From CAZVJA01 sp964626885 (lineage in GTDB: Bacteria > Planctomycetota > Planctomycetia > Planctomycetales > Planctomycetaceae), in assembly GCA_964626885.1 (NCBI GenBank), contig CAZVJA010000013.1, positions 1 through 49,435 on the forward strand: a DNA stretch of 49,435 bases, read 5' to 3'. The position numbers and the translations under genes are program-made. Position 1 is the first letter of the stretch. Each line of letters opens with the position of its first letter. Positions 1 to 9,000 of this stretch are shown in pieces. The notes under the pieces are model-generated. The model saw only the letters and a list, made by a program, of their open reading frames with translations, ran no database searches and had not been told where the DNA came from.

Positions 1-85
1 ACCACCTCTAGAAATTAGAGTCAGTCGCCGCGATTTGCCTCTTCCTTCGTGCTTAGTGCTTCTTTAGACATTTGTGCTTCGTGCT

Positions 86-1441
86 TTATTTCTGCGTTGT
101 CGCCTCGCTCATCCAGCGGCGGAGGTTTTCCGCATCGTTGGTGACGCTGCGTGACCCGGCGAAGAGCACCGCCGCCAGGCAGGCGCAGAAGATCGGCACG
201 ATGTACATCGCCGCGTGAATGCCGTCTGCGGCGTACGGCAGGAGCGCCTGCTGAAGATCGGTTCCGGACAATTCGCCGAGTGGTACATTGGCCGCTGTCG
301 CGTACCGCCGGGTAAAAAAGTCACTCAGCTTGCCGAAGCCGATCGGCCCCAGTGCGCCGCCGAGCAGGTACATCGCGAAAAAGTAAAGCGACATGGCTGT
401 CCCGCGCAGCGAAGGCTCGATGACGTCATGAATTGTGGAGTAGACGGTGGAGTAGTACATGTAGAGCGCCATGCAGCCGAGTCCCATCAGCACGGCGAAC
501 AGGGTGAGTCCCTGTGAACGCATCGCAAGCGCCACCCAGAAGACCGGCGTGGCGAGGGTAATGCCGACCGTGCCGATGATCAGCCGACCCCGGCCGTGGC
601 CGACGCGGTCTCCCAGCATTCCCCCCAAAAACAACCCGGGGATGCCGGCGATACCGAAGATGCCGGTGGCGATGTAGGCCGCCGTCGAGGCGCTCGTGCC
701 GTGCACCCGCACCATGTAGGAGATGAGAAATGAACCCATCGCATACATGTTAAAGTTGTGCAGCGCGCCGGAAAGGATGATCCATCGCATTGTGGGGATC
801 GAGAGCACCAGCATCCACGGGGAGCCGCTGCGCCGCAGCGCTCCAATGGCGTGTGTTTCGGTTGCACCGCGGACCGGCTCACGAATGAAGACGGCCGCGA
901 GCGAGCAGATCAGTCCCGGAATCAGCGCCACATAGAACGCCGCCTGCCAGCCCCAGCTTTTAGCGACCGCCCCGCTGATCGCGAAGCTGAGCGCGTTGCC
1001 GACCGGCAGACCGAGCATGAAGAACGACATCGCTCGGGCGCGGGATCGCGCGGGATACAAATCGCCGATGAGTGACGCCGACGCCGGCGCACAGACTGCT
1101 TCACCCACGCCGACCGACAGCCGCAGACCGACCATCTGCCAGAAATTCCGCGCCAACCCCGAGGCGGCGGTGAGCAAACTCCAGACGAAGACACCCCCGG
1201 CCAGCAGCCGCGCGCGATTGAAATGATCGGACAGCCGGCCGAGCGGGACGCCGACCGTGGCGTAGAGCAGCACGAACGCCGTGCCCAGCCAGCCCAGGGC
1301 GGTGTCGCTGAGTTTCCAGTCCTGCTTGATGAGTTCGCCGACCGCGCCGGGAATCAACCGGTCGTAAAAGTTCATGGTGTTGATGGCGAATAGGACACCG
1401 AGGGCGTACAGCGACTGATCGCGGGAGTTCGGCGATGTCAT
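86..1441 (-). CDS. MFS transporter, spinster-like
   Basis: A 451-residue, strongly hydrophobic protein with the usual length and 12-helix look of a major facilitator superfamily permease. The stretch NFYDRLIPGAVGELIKQDW near residues 24-42, followed by the loop motif GRLSDHFNRARLL (about 68-80), matches the spinster-type MFS branch, which includes transporters for lipids, sugar acids or aromatic acids. It should sit in the inner membrane and move a small molecule; the substrate cannot be read from sequence. The ATG is the first in frame, and I see no clear Shine-Dalgarno sequence. The gene stands alone, with its 3' end close to the left window edge and the next gene (DUF1501) upstream on the same strand after a 248-bp gap. 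Confidence 0.88.
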   Translation of the reverse strand: MTSPNSRDQSLYALGVLFAINTMNFYDRLIPGAVGELIKQDWKLSDTALGWLGTAFVLLYATVGVPLGRLSDHFNRARLLAGGVFVWSLLTAASGLARNFWQMVGLRLSVGVGEAVCAPASASLIGDLYPARSRARAMSFFMLGLPVGNALSFAISGAVAKSWGWQAAFYVALIPGLICSLAAVFIREPVRGATETHAIGALRRSGSPWMLVLSIPTMRWIILSGALHNFNMYAMGSFLISYMVRVHGTSASTAAYIATGIFGIAGIPGLFLGGMLGDRVGHGRGRLIIGTVGITLATPVFWVALAMRSQGLTLFAVLMGLGCMALYMYYSTVYSTIHDVIEPSLRGTAMSLYFFAMYLLGGALGPIGFGKLSDFFTRRYATAANVPLGELSGTDLQQALLPYAADGIHAAMYIVPIFCACLAAVLFAGSRSVTNDAENLRRWMSEATTQK

Positions 1442-1577
1442 GCGGAGCGCTTTCTGGGGCCAGCGGGAACTGTGGGGATGATCGAAGCGAGAGGGGATTG
1501 AGACTCTCTCGCGAAACGATTCCCGGAAAACGGGAGTGCGTGCAGCCTACCACGGGAGCGTGCGCGATGCTACAGGC

Positions 1578-1604
1578 GAACGGGGGGACGTGAGTCCCTC
1601 GTTG
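1578..1604. repeat. Short G-rich/C-rich palindromic repeat, copy 1
   Basis: GGGGGAC, tetraloop GTGA, GTCCCTC forms a 7-bp hairpin with one G-U pair. The same design (G-run plus A and pyrimidine, a four-base loop, then the complementary C-run, often followed by CGCTC or CGTTC) recurs near 7717-7736, 14322-14337 and 14392-14411. All four copies lie between genes, so this looks like a small dispersed repeat family and not a gene-specific terminator. Confidence 0.5.
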
Positions 1605-1689
1605 TCATCGAAGCGGCGAGACGAAGCCGAACCGATGGGGCGACGAGAATCGCTGCGCGAACGCATTCTCGATGAGGCTGCGAGAGGAT

Positions 1690-3072
1690 TCACAGCAATT
1701 CGTGAATCGGCGTCGGGTCGTCGAGGACGGCCGTTGGACGACCGCGGTGGTCGAGGAAGTGCAGCGCGGGGTCGATGCCCAGCGCGCGGTAGATCGTCGC
1801 GTGAATATGCTCCGGACGTACCGCGCGGGTTTGCGGTGCCTGACCGTTGCGATCGGTCGAGCCGATGATCTGCCCGCCGCGAATGCCGCCGCCGCCGAGG
1901 AGGCAGAACATCGCGTTTCCCCAGTGGTCACGGCCGGGCGTTCCTTTGCTCAAGGGAGGTCCGCCGTTGCCGCCGTCGTTCATGCGAGGCGTTCGGCTGA
2001 ATTCGCCGCAGAGGATCACGATCGTCGTTTCGAGCAGGCCGCGCTGAGCGAGATCGGTGAACAATGCCGCCACCGCGGAGTCGACCATCGGCAAATAGTT
2101 TTCCATCCCCGCTTTGAGATCCCAGTGGTGGTCCCAGCCGCCGAAGTGGACGGTGACGAAGGTCGCCCCGGCTTCGACAAGACGGCGTGACAGCAACACG
2201 CTCTGCCCCCACGAATGGCGACCGTACATGTCGCGGATTTTGTCGTCCTCACGGCTCATGTCGAATGCTTCGCGCGCCTGCTTGCCGGAGACGAACTCGT
2301 AGGCGTCCTTGTCGAACTTGTCGAGCGTGTCGAATGTTCCCTTTGCATCGAGCGCGCGCGGGATGCGGTCGAGAGTCGTAAGGAGTTTGCGGCGATCGTC
2401 AAGACGATCAACAGTCATCCCGCCGGCGAGGTTGACGTTTTCCACCTTGAAGTTTGGAGAGTTGGGGTCACTTCCGGTGGCGAAGGGATCAAGATGCGCC
2501 CCGAGCCAGTTGCCGCCGAAATAACCGGGATTGATACCGATGCTGCTGGCGTAGGGGACGGCGATATACGCGGGAATGCCGCGGCGGTTCGGCCCGCGCT
2601 GCTTGGCGACGATCGAGCCGATCGACGGGAACTTGCCTGCGTTGTTCGCGCCACTGACCCCCATGTCTTTCGAGGTGAGCATGCGGTGCCCGCCGGCGAA
2701 GTGGTCGCCGGTGTCGTGGTGCAGCGAACGAACAATCGAAAATTTGTCAGCGACTTTCGCCTGCTTCGGGAAGAGTTCGGTGATTTCAAAACCGGGGACG
2801 TTCGTGGGAATGGGATTCCAGAGCCCGCGGACTTCGGCTGGGGCGTCGGGCTTCATGTCGTACAGGTCGAGGTGGCTGGGACCGCCATCGAGCCAGAGGA
2901 GAATGGCCGAGGTTTTTGGCTTGTCGGCCGCGACATCCCGCGACAACTCTTTTGCCCGGAGCACGTCGCCGAGGCCGAGGCTGGCCATTCCCGCGACGCC
3001 GAGTTGTACGAAGCTGCGGCGGTTCAGGCCGTCGCAGTAACTTCTCGTTCCCCCCGCATCGATCCGCAACAT
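1690..3072 (-). CDS. DUF1501 domain-containing protein
   Basis: A 460-residue member of the DUF1501 family, which is greatly expanded in planctomycetes and has an alkaline-phosphatase/sulfatase-like fold; its biochemical role is not established. Near the N-terminus NRRSFVQLGVAG (about 17-28) resembles a twin-arginine signal, so export is likely. Family landmarks seen are LLWLDGGPSHLDLYD, FSIVRSLHHDTGDH, VHFGGWDHHWD, GEFSRTPRMN and GRDHWGNA. The ATG at 3072 has GGAGG seven bases upstream, which fixes the start. In other planctomycetes such genes usually follow a DUF1549/DUF1553 cytochrome-like gene; none is present here, so this copy is an orphan. Confidence 0.93.
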   Translation of the reverse strand: MLRIDAGGTRSYCDGLNRRSFVQLGVAGMASLGLGDVLRAKELSRDVAADKPKTSAILLWLDGGPSHLDLYDMKPDAPAEVRGLWNPIPTNVPGFEITELFPKQAKVADKFSIVRSLHHDTGDHFAGGHRMLTSKDMGVSGANNAGKFPSIGSIVAKQRGPNRRGIPAYIAVPYASSIGINPGYFGGNWLGAHLDPFATGSDPNSPNFKVENVNLAGGMTVDRLDDRRKLLTTLDRIPRALDAKGTFDTLDKFDKDAYEFVSGKQAREAFDMSREDDKIRDMYGRHSWGQSVLLSRRLVEAGATFVTVHFGGWDHHWDLKAGMENYLPMVDSAVAALFTDLAQRGLLETTIVILCGEFSRTPRMNDGGNGGPPLSKGTPGRDHWGNAMFCLLGGGGIRGGQIIGSTDRNGQAPQTRAVRPEHIHATIYRALGIDPALHFLDHRGRPTAVLDDPTPIHELL

Positions 3073-3475
3073 GGCGATGCCTCCGGCTCAAGGTATGGCC
3101 GCGAGTAGCGCGCGGACACCAGTCCTTTGCCACGCGGCTTGCGACCCATTAGCCAATGCTTATATGTATTTATACTGGATCGGCTGGCAGGTTGTCCAGC
3201 GAGAGGGTGAAGTGAGTCGGGGGCGGCATTGGGGAAACCCCTTCGTTCTCATCCGAGAAAGTCTCAGCGGTTGGGGCCGGCAAAATCGTTACAATCCGCG
3301 CGAGCTTCCCGCCCCTTTTTTGACAAACAGACGAGTCAGTGAGATCCCTTGTGTTTCAAAGGACGTTATGGTGACAGGCAGCGAAATGTGACAGGTTGCG
3401 AAACCGGGGGGAGTCGCGATGCCGATTGGCCTGCGGGCGGAAGAACGTGACAATGGAGTATCGAGGTAGGTGTCT
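3073..3475. other. Intergenic region between divergent genes
   Basis: About 400 bp separate the divergently transcribed DUF1501 and PspA-like genes, so promoters for both should lie here. On the minus strand TGGACA (3199-3194) and TATAAA (3174-3169) resemble -35 and -10 boxes, but the 19-bp spacing is long. On the plus strand a TTGACA lies at about 3318 without a good partner. GTGACAGG occurs twice near 3370-3400. I see no coding sequence. Confidence 0.4.
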
Positions 3476-4033
3476 ATGAGCTATTTCAGCCGACTGACGG
3501 ATATTGTGACCTGCAATCTGACGGAACTGCTTTCCAAGGAAGCGAAACCGGGGGAGGCCCTGAAGGTCATCATTGCCGAGATGGAGGAAGGGTTGGCGGG
3601 AGCCCGCCGGAGCGTGACGACAGCCGTTGCATCAGAAGAGCGGCTGCAAAAGGAGATGGCGGAGCAGTGCCGGCAGATTGAATACTGGGTTGGCGAGGCG
3701 CGCCGTGAGCTGCAAGCGGGTCACGAAGAGCAGGCGCGGCTCGCCCTGGAGCGAAAGCAGGAAGTGGCGGATGTTGTGGCGGGACTGGAACAGCAGCACA
3801 AAGCGGCCACGGCCACGCGCGATCACCTGACGACGACACTCCGGGCGCTTGAAGCGCGCATCGCGGACGCCCGCCGCCGGCTCCACGATTTTGACAGTCA
3901 GCCCGCATCCGCCAGCGGAACCCGGACCGGGTCCGGGGGACGAGCGGCAATGGGGCCGGCAGGTGAAGAAACCCGCGCCCGCCGCGTCGACGCGGAACTC
4001 GAAGCGTTGAAGCGGGAACTGGGGCGCGAGTGA
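3476..4033 (+). CDS. PspA/IM30-like coiled-coil protein
   Basis: A protein of about 185 residues, almost wholly helical and charged, with long heptad-like stretches. The N-terminal FSRLTDIVTCNLTELLSKEAKPGEALKVIIAEMEEGL matches the start of PspA/Vipp1 proteins (amphipathic helix, then a pair lying before the coiled-coil hairpin). Such proteins bind the inner face of the membrane and form ESCRT-III-like assemblies in envelope stress. It is a little shorter than the usual 220 residues and has a low-complexity Ser/Gly-rich tail near 140-160. GAGGTAGG at 3463-3470 suits the ATG at 3476 better than the in-frame GTG at 3470. No pspB, pspC or pspF is nearby. Residue-level similarity is moderate, so another coiled-coil family remains possible. 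Confidence 0.65.
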   Translation: MSYFSRLTDIVTCNLTELLSKEAKPGEALKVIIAEMEEGLAGARRSVTTAVASEERLQKEMAEQCRQIEYWVGEARRELQAGHEEQARLALERKQEVADVVAGLEQQHKAATATRDHLTTTLRALEARIADARRRLHDFDSQPASASGTRTGSGGRAAMGPAGEETRARRVDAELEALKRELGRE

Positions 4034-4098
4034 GAAGCCGCCCCATTTTCCGCCTTCATTCCGTATGTGCCCTCATGGTAGTATGAAAGCATGACTAT

Positions 4099-4207
4099 GT
4101 ATTCCTGAGGAATACAGTCGTCCCTACGGGACTCGATTGTTCGAACCGGCGACCGCAACCCAGCGATGAATCGCTGGGCTATTCTCAAAGCGTCCCTCCG
4201 GGACGCT
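4099..4207. repeat. Row of four perfect short hairpins (REP/MITE-like block)
   Basis: Four exact inverted repeats follow one another in a gene-free stretch (4034-4492): GTATTCC-TGA-GGAATAC at 4099-4115, GTCCC-TAC-GGGAC at 4120-4132, CCCAGCGA-TGAA-TCGCTGGG at 4159-4178, and AGCGTCCC-TCC-GGGACGCT at 4189-4207. The second and fourth share a GTCCC/GGGAC core. The regular spacing of different hairpins suggests a mobile, repeat-type element or an RNA with consecutive stems, not a terminator. No open reading frame of note covers it. Confidence 0.6.
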
Positions 4208-4492
4208 CATCCCGCGTGTACCGTTTCGCGGGCATCGTCTCGGCGACGCGTGCATCGGGATTTCGAGTAGTCGTCTCGAAACCATGAAATTCGGAAGCGA
4301 CACTCCCCCGCTACTGGGTAGATCGGGCAAAGTGCTTGTTTTCCCGAGAAAACTGCTGCTGACCTCATGGGCCGGTTTTCACTACAATCGGGCGTGAATT
4401 GTGACGCGGTCGGCGGGAGACCTGGGCCCTCCTGGTGCCGCATCCCGGCATGACAAGATCATTGCCTGACGAAATCCATGGGAGTCGCGCGG

Positions 4493-6424
4493 ATGCAACG
4501 GAGTGTTTCGCGAATTGTCTGGCTGTGCGCCACGTTCGGCGGACTGATGCTTCTCGGCAGTGAAAGCCCCGCCGCCGAGCCCCCGTCGGTCAAGTACGCG
4601 CTTTCGTTTCGGCCGTCGCAAAAAGAGGTCGATATCGAAACTCCCAAGCCTGAAGAACAGGACAAGTGCGCGGTCAAGGTCGAGCGCGCGGGGAAGTCAT
4701 CCGGCTGGGTCGTGTACGGTCCCGCGGGGCAGGTGCTGCGGCGGTTCGTCGATACCGACGGCGACAACATCGTCGACCAGTGGAAGTACTACAAGCAGGG
4801 AATCGAGGTTTACCGTGATCTCGATATCAATAACAACAACAAGATCGATCAGTCGCGCTGGCTGAACACCGGCGGCACACGTTGGGGACTGAACACCAAT
4901 GAAGACGGCAAGATCGATTCGTGGAAAGTACTTTCGGCGGAAGAGGCCAGCCGCGAAGCTGTGCGGGCGATGGTCGATGGAGACGAGAAGGCCCTCAGCG
5001 CGATCTTGCTGACGAAAGAGGACATTAAGACGCTCGACATCAGCGATGAGTACGCCGACAAGCTGCTCGAATCGGTGAGTGACCCGGCGAAGAAGATGGA
5101 GCAGATCGCCACGAAATCAAAAATGTTCGGAGCGCGGACCGTTTGGATGCGGTTCGACAACTCGACGCCGTGCATCATTCCGGCTGACGAAGGGAAGGCG
5201 AAGTCGGACCTGTACCTCTATGAAAACGCCATGGCGATTATTGAATCGGACGGTAAGCCGGGACTGGTTCAGATCGGCGAGATGGTCCGGGTCGGCGACG
5301 TCTGGAAACTGACTCAGATCCCACAGCCGATCGAAGGGAACTCGGCCCAGGTCACTGTCGGCGGGGTCTTGCTGCAACCTTCGGCCTCGGCGACGGCGAC
5401 GGTTGCGGCGTCCGATACGCCGGGGGTCAGCCCCGAGATGCAGAAGCTGCTCGAGAAGCTGCAGGAACTCGACAAGAACGCTCCCGATCCGACCGCTGGA
5501 GCGAGCTCCATCGCCAAATACAACGCGCAGCGCGCCGATCTTATGGAGCAGCTTGTTGCGGCATCAAAATCAGACGATGAGAAGGCGCAATGGTCGCGTC
5601 AGCTTGTCGACGGATTGGCTTCGGCGGTGCAGTTCGGCGCTTACCCCGAAGGACTGAAGCGTTTGAAAACTCTCGAGGCCGACACGAAGAAGGACTCGCC
5701 GAAATCCCCGCTCTTGCCATACGTCACGTATCGCCGCATGCTGGCGGAGTACTACACCGACTCACAGGCCGCCGCGGGAGAGAAGCAGCAGGAAGTTCAA
5801 GAGTGGTGGCGGAAGGAACTCGCGAAGTTCGCGACGGAGTTTGCGGAGTCGGAGGATACACCCGAGGCGCTGCTGCAATTGGCCATCGCGCACGAATTCA
5901 ACGGCAAGCCGGCCGACGCCAAGGAGTGGTACCAGAAGCTGGTCAAAAGTCACGCCGACACGCCGCCGGGGCGACGCGCCGCGGGAGCGTTGCGCCGGCT
6001 CGATATCAAAGGGAAGAACTTTGAATTGGCCGGCAGTGGACTGTCCGGCGGTACGGTTGACGTCAAGAACTATCGCGGCAAGATCGTGCTGGTTGTTTAC
6101 TGGTCGACCTGGTGTACCCCCTGCACGCAGGATCTGCCGGTGCTGCGGGCGATCTATGAGCAATATCACGACCGCGGATTCGAGATCGTCGGTGTGAATC
6201 TTGACAGCACGACCGATCCGGTCGGGCCGTATCTCAAGGAACACAAAGTCACCTGGCCGCAAATATACGAACCGGGGGGCTTGGAAAGCCGTCCGGCGAC
6301 TGCCTTGGGAATTGTCGTGCCGCCGGTGATGTACCTGCTGGATAAAGAAGGGCAGGTGCTTACCCAAGTCGCAAGCGTCGACGACCTCAAAGCGGCGCTC
6401 CCGGATTTGCTCAAGAAGAAATGA
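4493..6424 (+). CDS. Exported TlpA-like thioredoxin-domain protein with Asp-rich and TPR-like regions
   Basis: A protein of about 643 residues. The N-terminus (RMQRSVSRIVWLCATFGGL, ending in AAEPP) is a signal peptide. Around residues 85-150 three Asp/Asn-rich loops (DTDGDNIVD, DINNNNKID, NTNEDGKID) resemble calcium-binding EF-hand-like loops. A helical middle contains a TPR-like segment (LAIAHEFNGKPADAKEWYQKL). The last 140 residues are a TlpA/AhpC-type thioredoxin domain with WSTWCTPC as the redox motif and the cis-Pro region IVVPPVMYLLDKEG. It probably reduces disulfides or handles cofactors in the periplasm. The ATG at 4493 has GGGAG eight bases upstream, better than the ATG at 4478. The leuA-like gene follows after 24 bp and may be cotranscribed. 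Confidence 0.82.
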   Translation: MQRSVSRIVWLCATFGGLMLLGSESPAAEPPSVKYALSFRPSQKEVDIETPKPEEQDKCAVKVERAGKSSGWVVYGPAGQVLRRFVDTDGDNIVDQWKYYKQGIEVYRDLDINNNNKIDQSRWLNTGGTRWGLNTNEDGKIDSWKVLSAEEASREAVRAMVDGDEKALSAILLTKEDIKTLDISDEYADKLLESVSDPAKKMEQIATKSKMFGARTVWMRFDNSTPCIIPADEGKAKSDLYLYENAMAIIESDGKPGLVQIGEMVRVGDVWKLTQIPQPIEGNSAQVTVGGVLLQPSASATATVAASDTPGVSPEMQKLLEKLQELDKNAPDPTAGASSIAKYNAQRADLMEQLVAASKSDDEKAQWSRQLVDGLASAVQFGAYPEGLKRLKTLEADTKKDSPKSPLLPYVTYRRMLAEYYTDSQAAAGEKQQEVQEWWRKELAKFATEFAESEDTPEALLQLAIAHEFNGKPADAKEWYQKLVKSHADTPPGRRAAGALRRLDIKGKNFELAGSGLSGGTVDVKNYRGKIVLVVYWSTWCTPCTQDLPVLRAIYEQYHDRGFEIVGVNLDSTTDPVGPYLKEHKVTWPQIYEPGGLESRPATALGIVVPPVMYLLDKEGQVLTQVASVDDLKAALPDLLKKK

Positions 6425-6448
6425 CGCGACGGACCGCAGGTGGCCGAC

Positions 6449-7705
6449 ATGAAAAAACGGGGATTGTTTCAAAGATTCGTTCGCGGGGCGAAGAACGCCG
6501 TCAAGCAGGGAGTGATTCAGCGGCATCGCCGTGGATCGGCCGTGCTGTTCAGCGATACGACGCTCCGCGACGGGGAGCAAATGCCGGGCGCGACGCTCGA
6601 GCCGGACGACAAGGTCCGCATCGCGCTCGCATTGGAGCGAGCCGGGGTGCATTCGCTCGACGCTGGTTTCCCGGCATCGAGTGCAGCTGACGTCGAGGCG
6701 ATTCGCAAAATGGTGCCGCTGGTGAAGGGACCGGTGCTGACCGCACTGTGCCGCACCGTTACCGCCGACATCGATGCTGCCGAGGAGGCGCTCGCCGGCC
6801 GCGCGGTGCACAAGCGGGGGGTGAGCCTGTTCTGCGGCACGAGCCCGCTGCATCGAGAACACAAGCTGCGAAAAAGCGAGCCGGAAGTCTTGCGGATGAT
6901 CGGCGAGACGGTCGCCTACGCTTGCGAAAAATTTCAGATCGTCGCCTTCAGCCCGGAAGATGCGAGCCGGACCGAATTGCCCTTCTTGTGCGATGTGTAT
7001 CGCGAGGCGATTGCCGCCGGTGCGACGACAGTCGGCTTTCCCGATACGGTCGGCATCCTTACTCCCGAAAAAGCCCGCGCGTTCATCCGGCATATTCAGG
7101 ACCATGTGCCGAACATCGACCGCGCGTTGCTCGCCGTGCATTTTCATGACGATCTCGGCTTGGCGGTCGCGAACACGCTAGCCTGCATTGACGAAGGGGC
7201 GAACGTAGTGCAATGCACCGTGAACGGGCTGGGGGAACGGGCGGGGAATGCGTCGTTGGAAGAAGTCGCGATGGCGCTTGCGCTCCACGAGGACCAGTAC
7301 GGCCGAACCGCGAAGATCGATACCACGCAACTGGTGCCGCTCTGTCGGCTCGTCGCGGAGTTGACCGGCATTCCGCTGCCGCGCAACAAGCCGGTGGCTG
7401 GAGCGAATATCTTCGCGACCGAGGCCGGCATCCACCAGGACGGCTTGCTAAAGAATCCCGACACGTACTTGCCCTTCCGTCCCGAGCGCGTAGGCGCCGA
7501 CGGGATTCAACTCGTGCTGGGACGGCACAGCGGTCGCCGCGCGGTGGCACATCGGTTGACGGAACTGGGCATCAACGCCGGCGACGCTCAAGTGCTGGAG
7601 CTTCTCGAAGCGATCAAACGGCTGCCGAAGGGGACCGTCGTCGAGGATGAGGTACTCGTCGGGCTGTTGTCATCGCTGCCGCAGGGAGTGCGCAAGGCGT
7701 CGTGA
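6449..7705 (+). CDS. 2-isopropylmalate/homocitrate synthase family enzyme
   Basis: A DRE-TIM metallolyase of about 418 residues that condenses acetyl-CoA with a 2-oxo acid. Seen are the opening DTTLRDGEQMPGATL (metal Asp and catalytic Arg), HFHDDLGLAVANT (metal His pair), VNGLGERAGNASLEEV (second family signature) and EAGIHQDGLLKNPDTY in the lid region. Standard LeuA is about 510 residues with a C-terminal leucine-binding domain; that domain is absent, and the length is closer to homocitrate synthase (NifV type) or the short LeuA/CimA-like forms. The choice among leucine, isoleucine or homocitrate synthesis cannot be made from sequence alone. ATG 6449 is chosen over GTG 6440. Upstream residues 4-28 are basic and unusual for the family. 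Confidence 0.85.
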   Translation: MKKRGLFQRFVRGAKNAVKQGVIQRHRRGSAVLFSDTTLRDGEQMPGATLEPDDKVRIALALERAGVHSLDAGFPASSAADVEAIRKMVPLVKGPVLTALCRTVTADIDAAEEALAGRAVHKRGVSLFCGTSPLHREHKLRKSEPEVLRMIGETVAYACEKFQIVAFSPEDASRTELPFLCDVYREAIAAGATTVGFPDTVGILTPEKARAFIRHIQDHVPNIDRALLAVHFHDDLGLAVANTLACIDEGANVVQCTVNGLGERAGNASLEEVAMALALHEDQYGRTAKIDTTQLVPLCRLVAELTGIPLPRNKPVAGANIFATEAGIHQDGLLKNPDTYLPFRPERVGADGIQLVLGRHSGRRAVAHRLTELGINAGDAQVLELLEAIKRLPKGTVVEDEVLVGLLSSLPQGVRKAS

Positions 7706-7716
7706 GCGTGGAAGAA

Positions 7717-7741
7717 CGGGAGATTGACATCCCCCGCTCGC
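7717..7741. repeat. Short G-rich/C-rich palindromic repeat, copy 2
   Basis: GGGAGAT, loop TGAC, ATCCCCC, followed by GCTCG, sits directly after the leuA-like gene. It matches the design of the copies at 1578, 14322 and 14392, with one mismatch in the stem. Confidence 0.45.
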
Positions 7742-7804
7742 CGGTTGCGTAGTGAATCGACAAGGCAGCTTCGAATTTGCGACACTGCTGCGTACAATGG
7801 TGGC

Positions 7805-8860
7805 ATGATTCACTCGTCTATTGTGCGAAAGCGTCGAGTGGCCCGGCTGTTTCGCGAAAATCAATTCTGCTTCATAGCATTTGCCGTCCTCGCGTATGCT
7901 TCGATCGGGATAATTGAATCCAGACCGAGTCCTCTTCGCGCCGCTGAGCCGAACGTCAACGCTGTTAGCGAGCAGGCTGGCACGCAAGCATCGACGAATG
8001 GTGAATCGGGCATCGAGCTCGACGCCGATCGCGCGTTTGGCTATCTCCAGAAGATTTGTCGCATCGGGCGCCGGTCGAGCGGCAGCGACGGCATGGCGCG
8101 GCAGCAGAAGCTGATCGTCGAGCATTTTAGCAGGCTGGGGGCGCGGGTGTCGTTTCAGGAATTCGACGCCCGGCATCCGCTCGACGGCTCCCCCGTGCGG
8201 ATGGCGAACATCGTCGTCTCCTGGCATCCCGAATTGCGCGACCGGGTGTTGCTCGCCTGCCATTACGACACACGCCCCTTCCCGGACGCCGACCAGTACA
8301 GCCCGCAGGGAATCTTCATCGGCGCGAATGACGGGGCCAGCGGCGTCGCGCTGTTCATGGAACTGGGGCATCATATGACAAAAATCAAACCGAGCTGCGG
8401 CGTCGATTTTGTCTTCTTCGACGGCGAGGAGCTCGTGTTCAACGACCAGGGGAAGTTCTTTCTTGGTTCGGAGCATTTCGCGCGGAAGTATCGCGATGAT
8501 CCCCCGGCTCACCGCTACCGGTGCGGCGTGCTGGTCGACATGATCGGCGACAAGAACCTGGCGGTCTACAAGGAAAAACAGAGTCTGAAGCTCGCGGGCA
8601 ACGTTACCGAGAGCGTGTGGAAAGTCGCGCGCGACCTGAAAGTCGCCGAGTTCATCGACCGCGCGAAGCATGAAGTCAACGACGATCATCTGCCGTTGAA
8701 CAACATCGCGAAAATTCCGACCTGCGATCTGATCGACTTCGAATATCCCTATTGGCATACGACGCGCGATCTTCCGGCTCAATGTTCCGGGGAAAGTCTG
8801 GTGAAGGTGGGACGCGTGCTCTTGAAGTGGCTGGAAGATGTTCCACAGCCGGCGAATTGA
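7805..8860 (+). CDS. M28 family peptidase, glutaminyl-peptide cyclotransferase-like
   Basis: A 351-residue protein with an N-terminal membrane anchor or signal segment (FCFIAFAVLAYASIGII, about 21-37). The catalytic domain has the zinc-peptidase M28 layout: ACHYDT (H153, D155), GANDGASG (D176), FFDGEE (E208, E209), VDMIGD (D245) and DFEYPYWHT (H318). The one-zinc pattern Asp/Glu/His with a YWHT ending resembles glutaminyl cyclases, which convert N-terminal Gln to pyroglutamate in exported proteins. A true aminopeptidase activity is the alternative. The ATG at 7805 is preferred because the longer reading frame from 7724 adds 27 residues running through the repeat and promoter region. Confidence 0.82.
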   Translation: MIHSSIVRKRRVARLFRENQFCFIAFAVLAYASIGIIESRPSPLRAAEPNVNAVSEQAGTQASTNGESGIELDADRAFGYLQKICRIGRRSSGSDGMARQQKLIVEHFSRLGARVSFQEFDARHPLDGSPVRMANIVVSWHPELRDRVLLACHYDTRPFPDADQYSPQGIFIGANDGASGVALFMELGHHMTKIKPSCGVDFVFFDGEELVFNDQGKFFLGSEHFARKYRDDPPAHRYRCGVLVDMIGDKNLAVYKEKQSLKLAGNVTESVWKVARDLKVAEFIDRAKHEVNDDHLPLNNIAKIPTCDLIDFEYPYWHTTRDLPAQCSGESLVKVGRVLLKWLEDVPQPAN

Positions 8861-9000
8861 TGACGAAGTTCCGGGATCGGACGAAGTCCACGATCGTTGA
8901 TTGCCTCACTCGAAGTTTCTCATCATCATACATTCGGCATGGCTGATAACGGGTTGACAACAGGCATGAATCAGATTCGAAGTGGCGATCGGGGACGACC

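Noticed and set aside
2215..3108. 297-residue plus-strand open frame
   Set aside because: It is the shadow of the DUF1501 gene on the other strand.
5762..7147. 461-residue minus-strand open frame
   Set aside because: It is antisense to both the thioredoxin-domain gene and the LeuA-like gene, which have strong family evidence.
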